This document shows, one piece after another, positions 1 through 8,614 of a stretch of 64,000 nt of DNA (the stretch's first letter is position 1; every line of letters begins with the position of its first letter). Location of the stretch: NCBI GenBank assembly GCA_963736175.1, contig CAVTNU010000002.1:587762-651761 (forward strand), given 5' to 3'. This DNA is from Rhodoblastus sp963736175 (GTDB lineage: Bacteria > Pseudomonadota > Alphaproteobacteria > Rhizobiales > Beijerinckiaceae). The notes beneath the pieces are model-generated. The model was not told the DNA's origin. It did not search any database and saw nothing but the letters and a program-made list of their open reading frames with translations. A program made the position numbers and the translations under genes.

Positions 1-1
1 C

Positions 2-1177
2 GGCCTGCATATCCTGCCGGGCGTGATCGACACGCAGGTGCATTTCCGCGAGCCGGGGGCGGTCCACAAGGAGGACCTCGAGACCGGATCGAGGGCGGCC
101 GTACTGGGCGGCGTCGTCGGCGTGTTCGAAATGCCCAACACCAATCCGCTGACGACGACGCCGGAAGCGCTCGCCGACAAGGTTTCGCGCGCGAATGCGC
201 GGATGCATTGCGATTTCGCTTTCTGGGTCGGCGGCACGCATGAAAACGCCAAACGCGTCGCGGAGCTGGAGCGCTTGCCTGGCGCTGCGGGAATCAAGGT
301 TTTCATGGGTTCCTCGACCGGCAATCTACTGGTCGAGGACGACGAGGGCCTGGCGGCGATTCTTGGCCACATTCGTCGTCGCGCCGCCTTTCACTGCGAG
401 GACGAGTATCGTCTCAACGAACGCAAGAATCTGCGCGTGGCCGGCGATCCCGGTTCGCATCCGCGCTGGCGCGACGAACTGACCGCGCTCAACGCGACGC
501 GGCGGTTGATCGAACTAGCGCGTCAGGCCCGCGCGCGCGTGCACGTGCTGCATGTCTCAACCGGCGAAGAGATGGAGTTCTTGAGCCACAACAAGGATAT
601 CGCGAGCGTCGAGGCGACCCCGCATCACCTGAATCTGAACAGCGACGATTATCTCCGGCTCGGCGCGAAAGTACAGATGAACCCGCCGATCCGCGACGAA
701 AGCCAGCGTCAGGCGATCTGGCGGGCGTTGGATCAGGGCGTCGTTGACGTCCTCGGTTCTGATCACGCCCCGCACACTTTGGAGGAAAAGGCCAAGCCCT
801 ATCCCGACAGCCCTTCGGGCATGACGGGCGTGCAGACGCTGGTGCCGACGATGCTCGACCATGTCGCCTCCGGCCGCCTGACCCTGGCGCGCTTCGTCGA
901 TCTGACCAGCGCCGGCCCGGCGCGGCTGTTCCAGCTCGCGCGCAAGGGCCGCATCGCGGTCGGCTACGACGCCGATTTCACCGTCGTCGATCTCAAGCGC
1001 CTTGAAACGATCAAGAACAGCTGGATCGCTTCGCGTTGCGGCTGGACGCCTTACGACGGCAGGCAGGTTCAGGGCTGGCCGGTCGGAACTTTCGTACGCG
1101 GCGCCAAGGCGATGTGGGAGGGCGACTTGATCGCCGCCGCGACCGGCAGGCCGATGCGCTTTCTCGAAGCGCTTTGA
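2..1177 (+). CDS. pyrC: Dihydroorotase, 5'-truncated by window edge
   Basis: Dihydroorotase, an amidohydrolase-superfamily enzyme closing carbamoyl-aspartate to dihydroorotate in pyrimidine synthesis. The reading frame is open to the first bases of the window (GLHILPGVID precedes the GTG at 23), so the N-terminal part lies upstream and the GTG is internal. Visible motifs: DTQVHFREPG on the first barrel strand, HVLHVST, EATPHH and GSDHAPH carrying the catalytic Asp. The first metal motif reads Q-V-H instead of the usual H-x-H; I recall the same QVH in other alphaproteobacterial relatives, so it looks like a subfamily trait rather than damage. Family identity is clear; whether this copy is the main catalytic enzyme is less certain. 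Confidence 0.9.
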   Translation, partial: GLHILPGVIDTQVHFREPGAVHKEDLETGSRAAVLGGVVGVFEMPNTNPLTTTPEALADKVSRANARMHCDFAFWVGGTHENAKRVAELERLPGAAGIKVFMGSSTGNLLVEDDEGLAAILGHIRRRAAFHCEDEYRLNERKNLRVAGDPGSHPRWRDELTALNATRRLIELARQARARVHVLHVSTGEEMEFLSHNKDIASVEATPHHLNLNSDDYLRLGAKVQMNPPIRDESQRQAIWRALDQGVVDVLGSDHAPHTLEEKAKPYPDSPSGMTGVQTLVPTMLDHVASGRLTLARFVDLTSAGPARLFQLARKGRIAVGYDADFTVVDLKRLETIKNSWIASRCGWTPYDGRQVQGWPVGTFVRGAKAMWEGDLIAAATGRPMRFLEAL

Positions 1178-1327
1178 CGGCGGCCCGTCCGACGAGAATC
1201 GAACGCCATAGGAAAACAGCGTTTTGTTCGCCCGTCGGGCGATTCTGACTACCGGCGGCAGGTCCTTGCCGCTATCATCGTTCGCGCGGTCGAACGGCCG
1301 CGCATGGACGTGTAATGGAGAGTAGCG

Positions 1328-1558
1328 ATGCGCAAATTGATCGTTACGGCTGCCGCGATGGCGGCGCTTTTCGTGATCGGCTCGTCGATCGAGCCTGCTC
1401 AGGCGCAAACCACGCGCGCCGCCGCAAGCATTGCCGCGGCGACGCAGAATTTCACGCCAATCGAAAAGGCGGCGTGTCGCGGTTGGGGACGCTGGTGCGG
1501 CCCCGGCTACGTGCGCGCCTGTGGCCCCTTCCGTTGCTGGTGCCGGCCCTGCCGATAA
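1328..1558 (+). CDS. Small secreted cysteine-rich peptide (GCG_CRPN-like)
   Basis: A 76-residue protein with a clear Sec signal peptide: positive MRK start, hydrophobic core, and AQA near residue 27. The mature part ends in a dense block with six Cys among Gly, Trp and Arg, including the stretches GWGRWCGPGY and CWCRPCR. It resembles the small exported GCG/CRPN-type proteins common in Hyphomicrobiales, whose function is unknown. A ribosome site (GGAGAG) lies six bases before the ATG. It is probably transcribed alone between pyrC and a strong hairpin. No precursor-modifying enzymes are adjacent, so a modified-peptide role is not supported. Confidence 0.65.
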   Translation: MRKLIVTAAAMAALFVIGSSIEPAQAQTTRAAASIAAATQNFTPIEKAACRGWGRWCGPGYVRACGPFRCWCRPCR

Positions 1559-1569
1559 GTTGAGCCTTG

Positions 1570-1603
1570 ACGCGTTCGTTCCGCGAAACCGGAGCGAACG
1601 CGT
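1570..1603. terminator. Strong inverted repeat after the small peptide gene
   Basis: A 14-bp stem (ACGCGTTCGTTCCG with CGGAGCGAACGCGT, one G-T pair) around a six-base loop, 12 bases after the stop of the small peptide and 30 before the convergent CDF gene end. There is no U-run on either side, so it may work as an RNA-stability hairpin or weak bidirectional terminator. Confidence 0.5.
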
Positions 1604-1633
1604 TGTAAAGCCGGTCTATATAGGCTTACCCGC

Positions 1634-3019
1634 TCATTGAGCGGATGGCGGCTCGGCGTGTCCAACGATGCGTGTGATGGATGCGACGTCCTCGCGCACG
1701 GCGCGCTCCAGCGTGTCGATGGCGCGATGCGCCTGTTCAACGCTGAGAAACGGGTCGACGCGGCCGTGGAAATTGACGACGAGGCCGGCGGCGGTGGCGC
1801 GCGCGCGCACATCGTGAATATCGCGCACCACGCCGCCGCCCGCCAAGGCTCTGCTTGCGAGCGAAGCCTTTATCGCCGCCAGCGTCCGCGCGTCGGCTTC
1901 CTCGCCGTCCAGCGGCTGCGGCTCCAAAGGCTCGATATGGCTTTCCACTTCGATATCGTGGCCGATTTCCGCGCGGATGTCGTCTTCCAGCCTTGAGGCT
2001 ATTTCATGGGCCGCGCCATGCGCCATGGCGCCGTCAAGTTCGAGATCGAAGCTGATGCTGTCGCGCGCGCCGATATGCTGGACGGTGACGTGATGCACCG
2101 GAAGTTTTCGTCGCGCGGCGATCAGCATGACGCGCTCCATCAGGCTTTCGTCGTCGAGCGCGCGCGCCGCGGCGGTGACATTGGCCTGTGTTTCCGGAGA
2201 AATTTTCGCGACGGCGTCAAGAACGCGGTTCTTGATCTCGTCGACCCGTTCGAGCGGCAGCGTGCGCGAGACGGAAATGCCGATCTCGCCCAGCACGTGC
2301 GGGCCATTGGGGCGCAGACGCAGGAAATCAAGCGCAACGACGCCCGGGGTCGCGGCGACGGCGGCGCGAAGCGATTGAGTCAAACCTTCCGGCGCCCGGT
2401 CGATGAGATTGTCGACGGTGCTGCGTCCCAGGCGGTAGCCGGCGATGGCGATGAACAAGGCGACGCCGAGCGCGGCCAGCGAATCGCCCTGCTTGAGCCC
2501 GAAGACGCTGGCGCCGAGGCCGATCAGCACCAGCGTCGAGGCCAGAAGGTCGCTTCCGAAATGCAAGGCGTCGGCGGCGAGCGCATGGCTTCCCGTCTTT
2601 TTGGCGATGCGGGCGAGCGAACGCCAGCGCACCAGATCGACCACGATGGAAACGCCGAGAACGGCGAAAACCGGCCAGCTCGCTTCAAATGTTTCTTCCT
2701 GGACATGCAGGCGGTGGATCGCTTCGATCAGCACGTAAACGGCGAGTCCGGCAAGCAGGCCGGTCTCGGCCAGCGCCGCCAGCGATTCCACCTTGCCGTG
2801 GCCATAATGATGTTCGTCGTCAGCCGGCTTGTTCGCTTCGCGCACGGCGAAATAGGTCAAAATTGTCGCCCCTGTGTCGACAGCGCTGTGGCCGGCTTCC
2901 GAAATCAGCGCGAGCGAGCCGGAAAACAATCCCGCCGCCAGCTTGCCGATCGCCAGCAGGGCGCTCGCGAAAATAGAGGCCAGCGCGGCTCGTTCCTTCA
3001 GGGTGGCGGAATCGCTCAT
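1634..3019 (-). CDS. Cation diffusion facilitator (zinc/cadmium-type) with extended C-terminal tail
   Basis: Inner-membrane CDF transporter exporting divalent cations by proton exchange. About six membrane segments fill residues 10-205. The metal site pairs are H44-x3-D48 in TM2 (GHSAVD) and H153-x3-D157 in TM5 (LHFGSD), the H/D pattern of zinc-type CDFs, with HHYGHGKVE between TM2 and TM3. The ATG at 3019 is chosen over a TTG one codon earlier because AGGA sits seven bases upstream. At 461 residues it is about 160 longer than FieF: the cytoplasmic region after residue 205 looks like three consecutive CTD-like units (around 205-290, 290-370 and 390-455). It is divergent from gloA. Confidence 0.88.
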   Translation of the reverse strand: MSDSATLKERAALASIFASALLAIGKLAAGLFSGSLALISEAGHSAVDTGATILTYFAVREANKPADDEHHYGHGKVESLAALAETGLLAGLAVYVLIEAIHRLHVQEETFEASWPVFAVLGVSIVVDLVRWRSLARIAKKTGSHALAADALHFGSDLLASTLVLIGLGASVFGLKQGDSLAALGVALFIAIAGYRLGRSTVDNLIDRAPEGLTQSLRAAVAATPGVVALDFLRLRPNGPHVLGEIGISVSRTLPLERVDEIKNRVLDAVAKISPETQANVTAAARALDDESLMERVMLIAARRKLPVHHVTVQHIGARDSISFDLELDGAMAHGAAHEIASRLEDDIRAEIGHDIEVESHIEPLEPQPLDGEEADARTLAAIKASLASRALAGGGVVRDIHDVRARATAAGLVVNFHGRVDPFLSVEQAHRAIDTLERAVREDVASITRIVGHAEPPSAQ

Positions 3020-3156
3020 CAATAAATCCTGTCGCCGGTATTGCGCCGAGCGGGCCGCTCAATAGCAGATGGGCGCATAAATCGGCAAGGCGCCGGGCTC
3101 TGCGCGAAACGCGCGTTTAGTGCTAGAATTGCAAAAATAGCAGAGGAGTTCGAGGT

Positions 3157-3597
3157 TTGCGCTATCTTCACACCATGATCCGCGTCGCCGATCTGGAGGC
3201 GTCGCTCGATTTTTTCGTGGGCAAACTCGGCTTTGTCGAAACCCGTCGCATCGACAACGAAAAAGGGCGTTTCACATTGGTCTTTCTGGCCGCGTCCGGC
3301 GATGTCGAGCGGGCCAAAACGGAAAAAGCGCCGGTCGTCGAGTTGACCTATAATTGGGATAAGGAGGCCTATACGGGCGGGCGCAATTTTGGTCATCTGG
3401 CCTATAGCGTCGCCGATATATACGCCTATTGCGATAAGCTCGCCAAAGCCGGAATCACCATCAACCGCCCGCCGCGCGACGGCAATATGGCCTTCATTCG
3501 CACGCCCGACGGCATTTCGATCGAGCTCTTGCAGCAAGGCGAGCCTTTGCCGGCACGGGAGCCCTGGGCCTCCGCGCCCAATATCGGGGTCTGGTGA
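3157..3597 (+). CDS. gloA: Lactoylglutathione lyase (glyoxalase I)
   Basis: Glyoxalase I converts the methylglyoxal-glutathione hemithioacetal to S-lactoylglutathione. At 146 residues it is a two-module VOC protein of the bacterial nickel type. Predicted metal ligands are H5, E62, H80 and E123, matching H5/E56/H74/E122 of the E. coli enzyme. The TTG start is favoured because it gives the family N-terminus MRYLHTMIRV and follows GAGGAG. The aldolase gene starts four bases after its stop, so the two are probably cotranscribed. Confidence 0.93.
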   Translation: MRYLHTMIRVADLEASLDFFVGKLGFVETRRIDNEKGRFTLVFLAASGDVERAKTEKAPVVELTYNWDKEAYTGGRNFGHLAYSVADIYAYCDKLAKAGITINRPPRDGNMAFIRTPDGISIELLQQGEPLPAREPWASAPNIGVW

Positions 3598-3601
3598 GGC
3601 G

Positions 3602-4258
3602 ATGGACGCCGAAGCCGTTTTGCGCGAAAAAATCGTCGCCAGCGCGCGGGCGATGAACGTTTTGGGAATCAATCAGGGCGCGGCCGGCAATCTCTCCGCC
3701 CGCTGCGGCCCTGATATGCTGATCACGCCGAGCGGCGTCGCCTATGAGAAATTGACGCCGGCGATGATCGCTAAAATGCCGCTTGCGGACGAGGGCGAGA
3801 CGCCGCGCTGGAGCGGGCCGGCGAAACCGTCGAGCGAGTGGCGTTTCCACCGCGATATCCTGCGCCGCCGCCCCGACGTCGGGGCGATCGTTCACACCCA
3901 TGCGCTTTACGCCACGGTTCTGTCGATGCTGCGCCGGAATTTGCCCGCCAGCCATTACATGATCGCCGCGTTCGGCGCTCCGCAGATCGTTTGCACCGAT
4001 TATGCGCCCTTCGGCACGCAGGCCTTGTCCGATCTGGCCGTCGCGGGCCTTGGCGCCGCCAACGGCGTTCTGCTCGGAAGCCACGGCATGATCGCCGTCG
4101 GTCCCCATCTGGAGCGGGCGCTCTGGCTCGCTGGCGAACTCGAGACGCTCGCCAAGATGCATTACCTGGCGAGCCTCGCCGGCGTCCCGGCCCTGGTGCC
4201 CGATGCGGAAATCGCAACGTTGGTCGATAAATTCAAAGCTTATGGTCCCGGCGCCTGA
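3602..4258 (+). CDS. Class II aldolase/adducin family protein (fuculose-phosphate aldolase-like)
   Basis: A 218-residue zinc aldolase of the FucA/AraD fold. The zinc site is seen as HTHALYAT (H-x-H) and a later His in GSHGMIAVG; PSSEWRFH holds the catalytic Glu found in FucA. ATG 3602 is chosen because it follows gloA immediately and starts exactly at the domain; upstream codons in this frame lie inside gloA. Substrate cannot be told from sequence; pairing with gloA suggests detoxification or salvage of short sugar phosphates or aldehydes. Confidence 0.85.
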   Translation: MDAEAVLREKIVASARAMNVLGINQGAAGNLSARCGPDMLITPSGVAYEKLTPAMIAKMPLADEGETPRWSGPAKPSSEWRFHRDILRRRPDVGAIVHTHALYATVLSMLRRNLPASHYMIAAFGAPQIVCTDYAPFGTQALSDLAVAGLGAANGVLLGSHGMIAVGPHLERALWLAGELETLAKMHYLASLAGVPALVPDAEIATLVDKFKAYGPGA

Positions 4259-4358
4259 GCGCCGCGTCTCATGTCGCTTTTATGACGAAAATACCGAAAA
4301 GAATCAAAAGATTGTGATAATTCGCGCCGCTTTTTTTTGCGATTTTTCCACGCCAGCG

Positions 4359-4378
4359 CCATCAAGTCGCCTTGATGG
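4359..4378. other. Perfect 8-bp inverted repeat in intergenic region
   Basis: CCATCAAG-tcgc-CTTGATGG lies 100 bases after the aldolase gene and about 125 before the next start. The gap 4259-4504 also has a T8 run at 4331-4338 and is AT-richer than its surroundings, so it probably holds the promoter of the next gene. The repeat could be an operator or a weak hairpin. Confidence 0.3.
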
Positions 4379-4504
4379 GCTGGTCTTATCCTAAAGTCTT
4401 AACGCGGTGATTTTGCGAAGGCTGGGGGTTCGGACGTTCCGAGTTTTGCAGCCTCTTTTTGCAGATTCATTTTCCTTTCGAGCGATATTTTATGGGAGGC
4501 GCAA

Positions 4505-4882
4505 ATGCTCGCACGCGAATTGATTCACTCCTGTTCGAACGAACATGTCGCGGCCGCGGCGCTCGCCTGCATTGGCGGCGTCCTCGCCTTGCGCGTCCGC
4601 ACGGCGGCCGAGCTTGATGGTCTGACGCCAGGCGCCTTCGCCGCCAGAGCGGTGCGCCAGTATCGCTTCCGCAAGGGCGACTCGGCTTTCGCTGACCTTG
4701 CCGCCGTCATTCGCGGCGACGACGCGCCAATTCTTGCGGGCCTGCGTCATATCGTCGAAATCAGCCTGTTGCAGCGCCGCGCCAGCGCGTGGGCGAGCCA
4801 ATTCGACGAACTGGGTCTGTTTAACGCGACGTTGCGCGCCCACACGCCTGGATCGTCTGTGGGCGTGAACATCTGCCCTTAG
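4505..4882 (+). CDS. Conserved hypothetical protein
   Basis: A 125-residue soluble protein without signal peptide or membrane segment, mostly helical by composition (Ala/Leu/Arg-rich). I do not recognise a named domain, but the N-terminal pattern ARELIHSCSNEHVAAAALACIGG and the later stretch APILAGLRHIVEI resemble a short hypothetical family seen in Hyphomicrobiales. GGGAGG lies five bases before the ATG, which supports this strand over the open frame on the opposite one. Monocistronic; function unknown. Confidence 0.6.
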   Translation: MLARELIHSCSNEHVAAAALACIGGVLALRVRTAAELDGLTPGAFAARAVRQYRFRKGDSAFADLAAVIRGDDAPILAGLRHIVEISLLQRRASAWASQFDELGLFNATLRAHTPGSSVGVNICP

Positions 4883-5128
4883 ACGCCGCCCCAAAAAAAA
4901 AGCGGGAAGATTGTGCTCAACAGGCGCCCTTCGGGGTGCATTTTTTTGCGGTCTGATTGTCCTCGTCCATTATCGGCGCCGTCGATTGGGGGCGGCGGCG
5001 CGTTTCGCCGGTCGGGCCGTCATCAAATTCCATCTTGCCTGCGTTCGCCAACTCGACCATATCGGAAGGCGCGAATTCGGCGCGCGCGCCGCGCCGTTAA
5101 ATCGGCGTCCCGGCCAGCGGAGGGGCTG

Positions 5129-5773
5129 TTGATCGATTCCCATCACCTTTTGCATCTTTACGGCCCCTGGGCGGTTTTCCTCCTGGTCGTGCTGGAAAGC
5201 TTGGGGCTGCCCCTGCCGGGCGAGACTGTGCTGGTCGCCGCCGCCGTATTCGCGGGACGCTCCAACGCTGTTTCGATATGGGAAATCATCGCCCTGGCGA
5301 CCGCGGGAACGATCGTCGGCGGCGGCGCCGGCTTTTGGATCGGCCGGCAATATGGTTTGCGCCTGCTCGTCAGATATGGCGCGCGCATCGGCCTCGACGA
5401 GCCAAGGCTCAAGCTCGGCCAGTATCTGTTTCAGCGCTTTGGCGGACCGATCGTCTTCTTTGGCCGTTTCGTCGCCTTTTTGCGCGCCTTCGCCGCGGTG
5501 CTGGCGGGTGCCAACAATCTTGCTCCGGCGCGGTTCTTTGTCTTCAACGCGGCGGGCGGACTCCTCTGGGCGACGATTTTTGGCTTGGGCGGCTATATGC
5601 TAGGCGAAAACTTCCATAAGGTCGCCGGACCAGTCGGGCTGAGCATCCTCGTCGTCGTCGCTGTCGGGATCTTCTTCGCCTGGCGTTTCTACCGCAAGCA
5701 CGAAACCCTGTTGCTGCAAGAGGCCGAGGCGGCTTTGCCCGGACCGCTTCTGGCCTCAGGCCAGCCCGGATGA
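5129..5773 (+). CDS. DedA/SNARE-associated (VTT domain) membrane protein, copy 1
   Basis: A 214-residue inner-membrane protein of the DedA family, linked in other bacteria to lipid-carrier flipping and proton-motive-force homeostasis. Family motifs: LESLGLPLPGETVL near the N-terminus (re-entrant helix), FFGRFVAFLRAFAAVLAG with the essential Arg residues, and AAGGLLWATIFGLGGY. The TTG start is chosen for GGAGG five bases upstream and because the protein then starts right before the first helix. The next gene is a paralogue on the same strand, 179 bases on. Confidence 0.85.
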   Translation: MIDSHHLLHLYGPWAVFLLVVLESLGLPLPGETVLVAAAVFAGRSNAVSIWEIIALATAGTIVGGGAGFWIGRQYGLRLLVRYGARIGLDEPRLKLGQYLFQRFGGPIVFFGRFVAFLRAFAAVLAGANNLAPARFFVFNAAGGLLWATIFGLGGYMLGENFHKVAGPVGLSILVVVAVGIFFAWRFYRKHETLLLQEAEAALPGPLLASGQPG

Positions 5774-5952
5774 CCGGCCCGAAGCGCCCTTGCGGAGCGG
5801 GCGACGCCGAGAAACGCGATAATAATCTTTAAGGGTCCAAGGAAACGCGCAATTTTGTCGGAAAAGACTATCAACCTTTCCGACCTATGCTGAGGAAGTC
5901 CGCGTAGACCGCGCCGCCGGCGCCGAATGCGCGACCGCAACAGAAAGCGTCC

Positions 5953-6660
5953 ATGTTCGAGTCTTTTGTTCGTCCGCTGATCATGCAGCACGGTTATCTG
6001 GCGGTGTTTTGCATCGTCATGCTCGAAAGTTCGGGCGTGCCTCTGCCGGGCGAGACCGCTTTGGTCGTCGCCGCCATTTTTGCCGGCGCGACCGGCCTGA
6101 TCGATATCAAGATTGTCGTGCTGTGCGCCGCAGCCGGGGCCATCATCGGCGACAATTTCGGTTTTCTCGCCGGGCGCCGGTTCGGCATGCCCTTGCTTTT
6201 GCGCTACGGCGCGGCGATGCGGATCACGGAAGATCGCATCAAGCTCGGACAATATCTGTTTGACCGGCATGGCGCGAAAATCGTGTTTTTCGGCCGTTTC
6301 GTCGCCGTTTTGCGCATATTCGCCGCTTTCCTGGCCGGCGTGAACGCCTATGGCTGGCGCCAGTTTCTGTTCTACAATGCTTCGGGCGGCGTCGTCTGGG
6401 CGGCCGTTTTCGGATTCGGCGGCTATATTTTCGGCGACGCCTTCGCGCGAGTCGCCGGTCCGCTTGGTTTGCTGGGCCTTTGCCTGGGGGTGACGGGCGT
6501 CATTGGCGGCGGCTGGATATTGCATCGTCAGGAAAAACGGCTCACCGCGCTGGCGCTCAAGGCCTATCCGGACTCCCTGCGCGGCGACGGCGGATCGCGA
6601 TCGGCGTTCGGATCGCCGCGGCCGGGTTGTGTTTTGACGGACCCGGAACGTCCGCTCTAA
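5953..6660 (+). CDS. DedA/SNARE-associated (VTT domain) membrane protein, copy 2
   Basis: A 235-residue DedA-family protein clearly homologous to its upstream neighbour: LESSGVPLPGETAL, IKLGQYLFDRHGAKIVFFGR and ASGGVVWAAVFGFGGYIFG are shared. It has a longer hydrophilic C-terminal tail (about residues 205-235). The pair probably arose by tandem duplication. The ATG is preceded by a weak AGAAAG site. Confidence 0.87.
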   Translation: MFESFVRPLIMQHGYLAVFCIVMLESSGVPLPGETALVVAAIFAGATGLIDIKIVVLCAAAGAIIGDNFGFLAGRRFGMPLLLRYGAAMRITEDRIKLGQYLFDRHGAKIVFFGRFVAVLRIFAAFLAGVNAYGWRQFLFYNASGGVVWAAVFGFGGYIFGDAFARVAGPLGLLGLCLGVTGVIGGGWILHRQEKRLTALALKAYPDSLRGDGGSRSAFGSPRPGCVLTDPERPL

Positions 6661-6699
6661 GTTTTCATTTCAGGTCTACGCCGGATATGGCGCCATGCC

Positions 6700-7674
6700 C
6701 TAAAGCGACAATTTCAGGCGCGCCGCCAGTTCGCCGACGACGCCCCGCCGGAATGCGAGAACGCACGTAACGAAAATCGCGCCCTGGATCACCGCGACCC
6801 ATTGGCCCATGCCGGCGAGATAATTCTGCATGGCGACGATTATGAAGGCGCCGACGGTTGGGCCGAAAATCGTGCCCATGCCGCCGACCAGGGTCATCAG
6901 CACCACTTCGCCGGACATCGACCAATGCACGTCGGTCAGCGATGCGTTTTGCGCCACGATCGCCTTGGTCGCGCCGGCGAGGCCGGCCAATGTCGCAGAC
7001 AGGACGAAGGCGGCGAGCTTGAATTGCTCGGTCTTATAGCCGAGCGAAATCGCCCGCGGCTCGTTTTCGCGAATGGCCTTGAGAATTTCGCCGAAGGGCG
7101 AGTTGACGATGCGATAAACAGCGCCGAGGCCGAGCAGGAAAATCGCCAGCACGACATAATAGAGCGTCATCTGCTGCGAAAGGTCGATGAAGCCGAACAG
7201 CCGGCCCTGCGGCACGGACTGGATGCCGTCCTCGCCATGGGTGAACGGCGCCTCGAGGCAGAAGAAATAGACCATCTGCGACAGCGCCAGCGTGATCATC
7301 GAAAAATAGATGCCTTGCCGGCGGATCGACAGGGCGCCGGTCGCCAGGCCGATGGCCCCTGCGCCAAGGCTGGCCATCAAAATGGCCAGTTCAGGCGGCC
7401 ACCCCCAGACCTTGGCGATATGGGCGCAGAAATAGCCGGCCGAGCCGAGAAACATGGCGTGGCCGAAAGACAAAAGCCCGACATAGCCGACAAGCAGATT
7501 GAAGGCGCTGGCGAACAGGGCGAAGCACAGGGCCTGCATCAGGATGAAGGGATAGACGGCGAACGGCGCCAGCGTCAGCACTATGGCTAGCAGGATGAAG
7601 GCTTTACCTTCGTCGGCGCCGGCGCGCACGGGAAGGCGGGTTTGCGTCGGAGCGCTATCGGCGGATGTTGACAT
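6700..7674 (-). CDS. livM: Branched-chain amino acid-type ABC transporter permease (LivM)
   Basis: Inner-membrane permease of the high-affinity Liv/HAAT family, 324 residues with about ten hydrophobic segments after a polar N-terminus. The family pattern is visible in AFNLLVGYVGLLSFGHAMFLG and in the late cytoplasmic loop AIRENEPRAISLGYK that contacts the ATPases. ATG 7674 is chosen over an in-frame TTG at 7692 because GGAAGAG precedes it at about nine bases and it sits one base after the livH stop. Last gene of the operon livG-livF-livK-livH-livM. The substrate could be branched amino acids, amides or urea. Confidence 0.88.
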   Translation of the reverse strand: MSTSADSAPTQTRLPVRAGADEGKAFILLAIVLTLAPFAVYPFILMQALCFALFASAFNLLVGYVGLLSFGHAMFLGSAGYFCAHIAKVWGWPPELAILMASLGAGAIGLATGALSIRRQGIYFSMITLALSQMVYFFCLEAPFTHGEDGIQSVPQGRLFGFIDLSQQMTLYYVVLAIFLLGLGAVYRIVNSPFGEILKAIRENEPRAISLGYKTEQFKLAAFVLSATLAGLAGATKAIVAQNASLTDVHWSMSGEVVLMTLVGGMGTIFGPTVGAFIIVAMQNYLAGMGQWVAVIQGAIFVTCVLAFRRGVVGELAARLKLSL

Positions 7675-7675
7675 G

Positions 7676-8563
7676 TCAGGGCGCTCTTCCAAACAGACCC
7701 TGCGGCTTGATCAGCAGCACGACGGCCATGATGACGAACACGACGATATTGGAGGCTTCGGGATAGAACACCTTGGTCAGCCCTTCGATCACGCCGAGCA
7801 TGAAGCCGGTGAGGATGGAGCCCATGATCGAACCCATGCCGCCGATGACGACGACGGCGAAGACGACGATGATGAAATCGGCGCCCATCAGCGGACGCAC
7901 CTGGTTGATCGGCGCCGCCAGCACTCCGGCCAGCGCCGCCAGACCGACGCCAAATCCGTAAGTCAGCGTGATCATCCGCGGCACGTTGACGCCGAAGGCG
8001 CGCACCAGCGCCGGATTTTCCGTCGCGGCGCGCAAATAGGCGCCAAGACGGGTCTTTTCGATCATGAACCAGGTCGAAAAACATACGAACAACGAAAACG
8101 CCACGACCCAGGCGCGGTAATTGGGCAGATACATGAACCCAAGGTTCTGTCCGCCTTGCAGCTGCGGCGGGATGGCGTAGGGCAGACCAGACGAGCCGAA
8201 GAAATTCTGGAACACGCCTTGTACAATCAAGGCGACGCCGAAAGTCAGCAAAAGGCCGTAAATATGGTCGAGCCCGGCCAGTCTTTGCAGCATCGTGCGC
8301 TCGATGATCATGCCGAAAGCGCCGACCAGCAACGGCGCCAGAAGCAGCGCCGGCCAATAGCCGACGCCGGCGTAATTCAAGAGGAACCACGCGCAGAAGG
8401 CGCCCATCATATATAGCGCGCCGTGAGCGAAATTAACGATGTTCAGCATGCCGAAGATCACGGCGAGGCCAAGGCTGAGCAGCGCGTAAAAAGCGCCGTT
8501 GATAAGGCCCAGCAATAGCTGTCCGAACAGCGCCTGCGTCGAAATGCCGAGGAGGGGAATCAT
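7676..8563 (-). CDS. livH: Branched-chain amino acid-type ABC transporter permease (LivH)
   Basis: A 295-residue Liv-family permease partner, with about eight hydrophobic segments and the signature GMLNIVNFAHGALYMMGAF near the N-terminus. The cytoplasmic loop ENPALVRAFGVNVPRM is the ATPase coupling site of the family. Starts at ATG 8563 after GGAG-like bases, 51 bases downstream of the binding-protein gene; its stop is one base from the livM start, implying coupled translation. Confidence 0.9.
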   Translation of the reverse strand: MIPLLGISTQALFGQLLLGLINGAFYALLSLGLAVIFGMLNIVNFAHGALYMMGAFCAWFLLNYAGVGYWPALLLAPLLVGAFGMIIERTMLQRLAGLDHIYGLLLTFGVALIVQGVFQNFFGSSGLPYAIPPQLQGGQNLGFMYLPNYRAWVVAFSLFVCFSTWFMIEKTRLGAYLRAATENPALVRAFGVNVPRMITLTYGFGVGLAALAGVLAAPINQVRPLMGADFIIVVFAVVVIGGMGSIMGSILTGFMLGVIEGLTKVFYPEASNIVVFVIMAVVLLIKPQGLFGRAP

Positions 8564-8614
8564 TCTTCGCTCCGGCTGAGGCGGGCGACCGGGACCGCCC
8601 GCCTTGTCAGGTCG

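Noticed and set aside
1328..1558. A methanobactin or other modified-peptide precursor
   Set aside because: Cys-rich, and the organism may be methanotroph-like, but it has a Sec signal peptide and no biosynthetic enzymes (MbnB/MbnC type) beside it.
4490..4894. A minus-strand gene over the conserved hypothetical
   Set aside because: The plus-strand frame has a strong ribosome site and more natural amino acid composition; the minus frame has neither.
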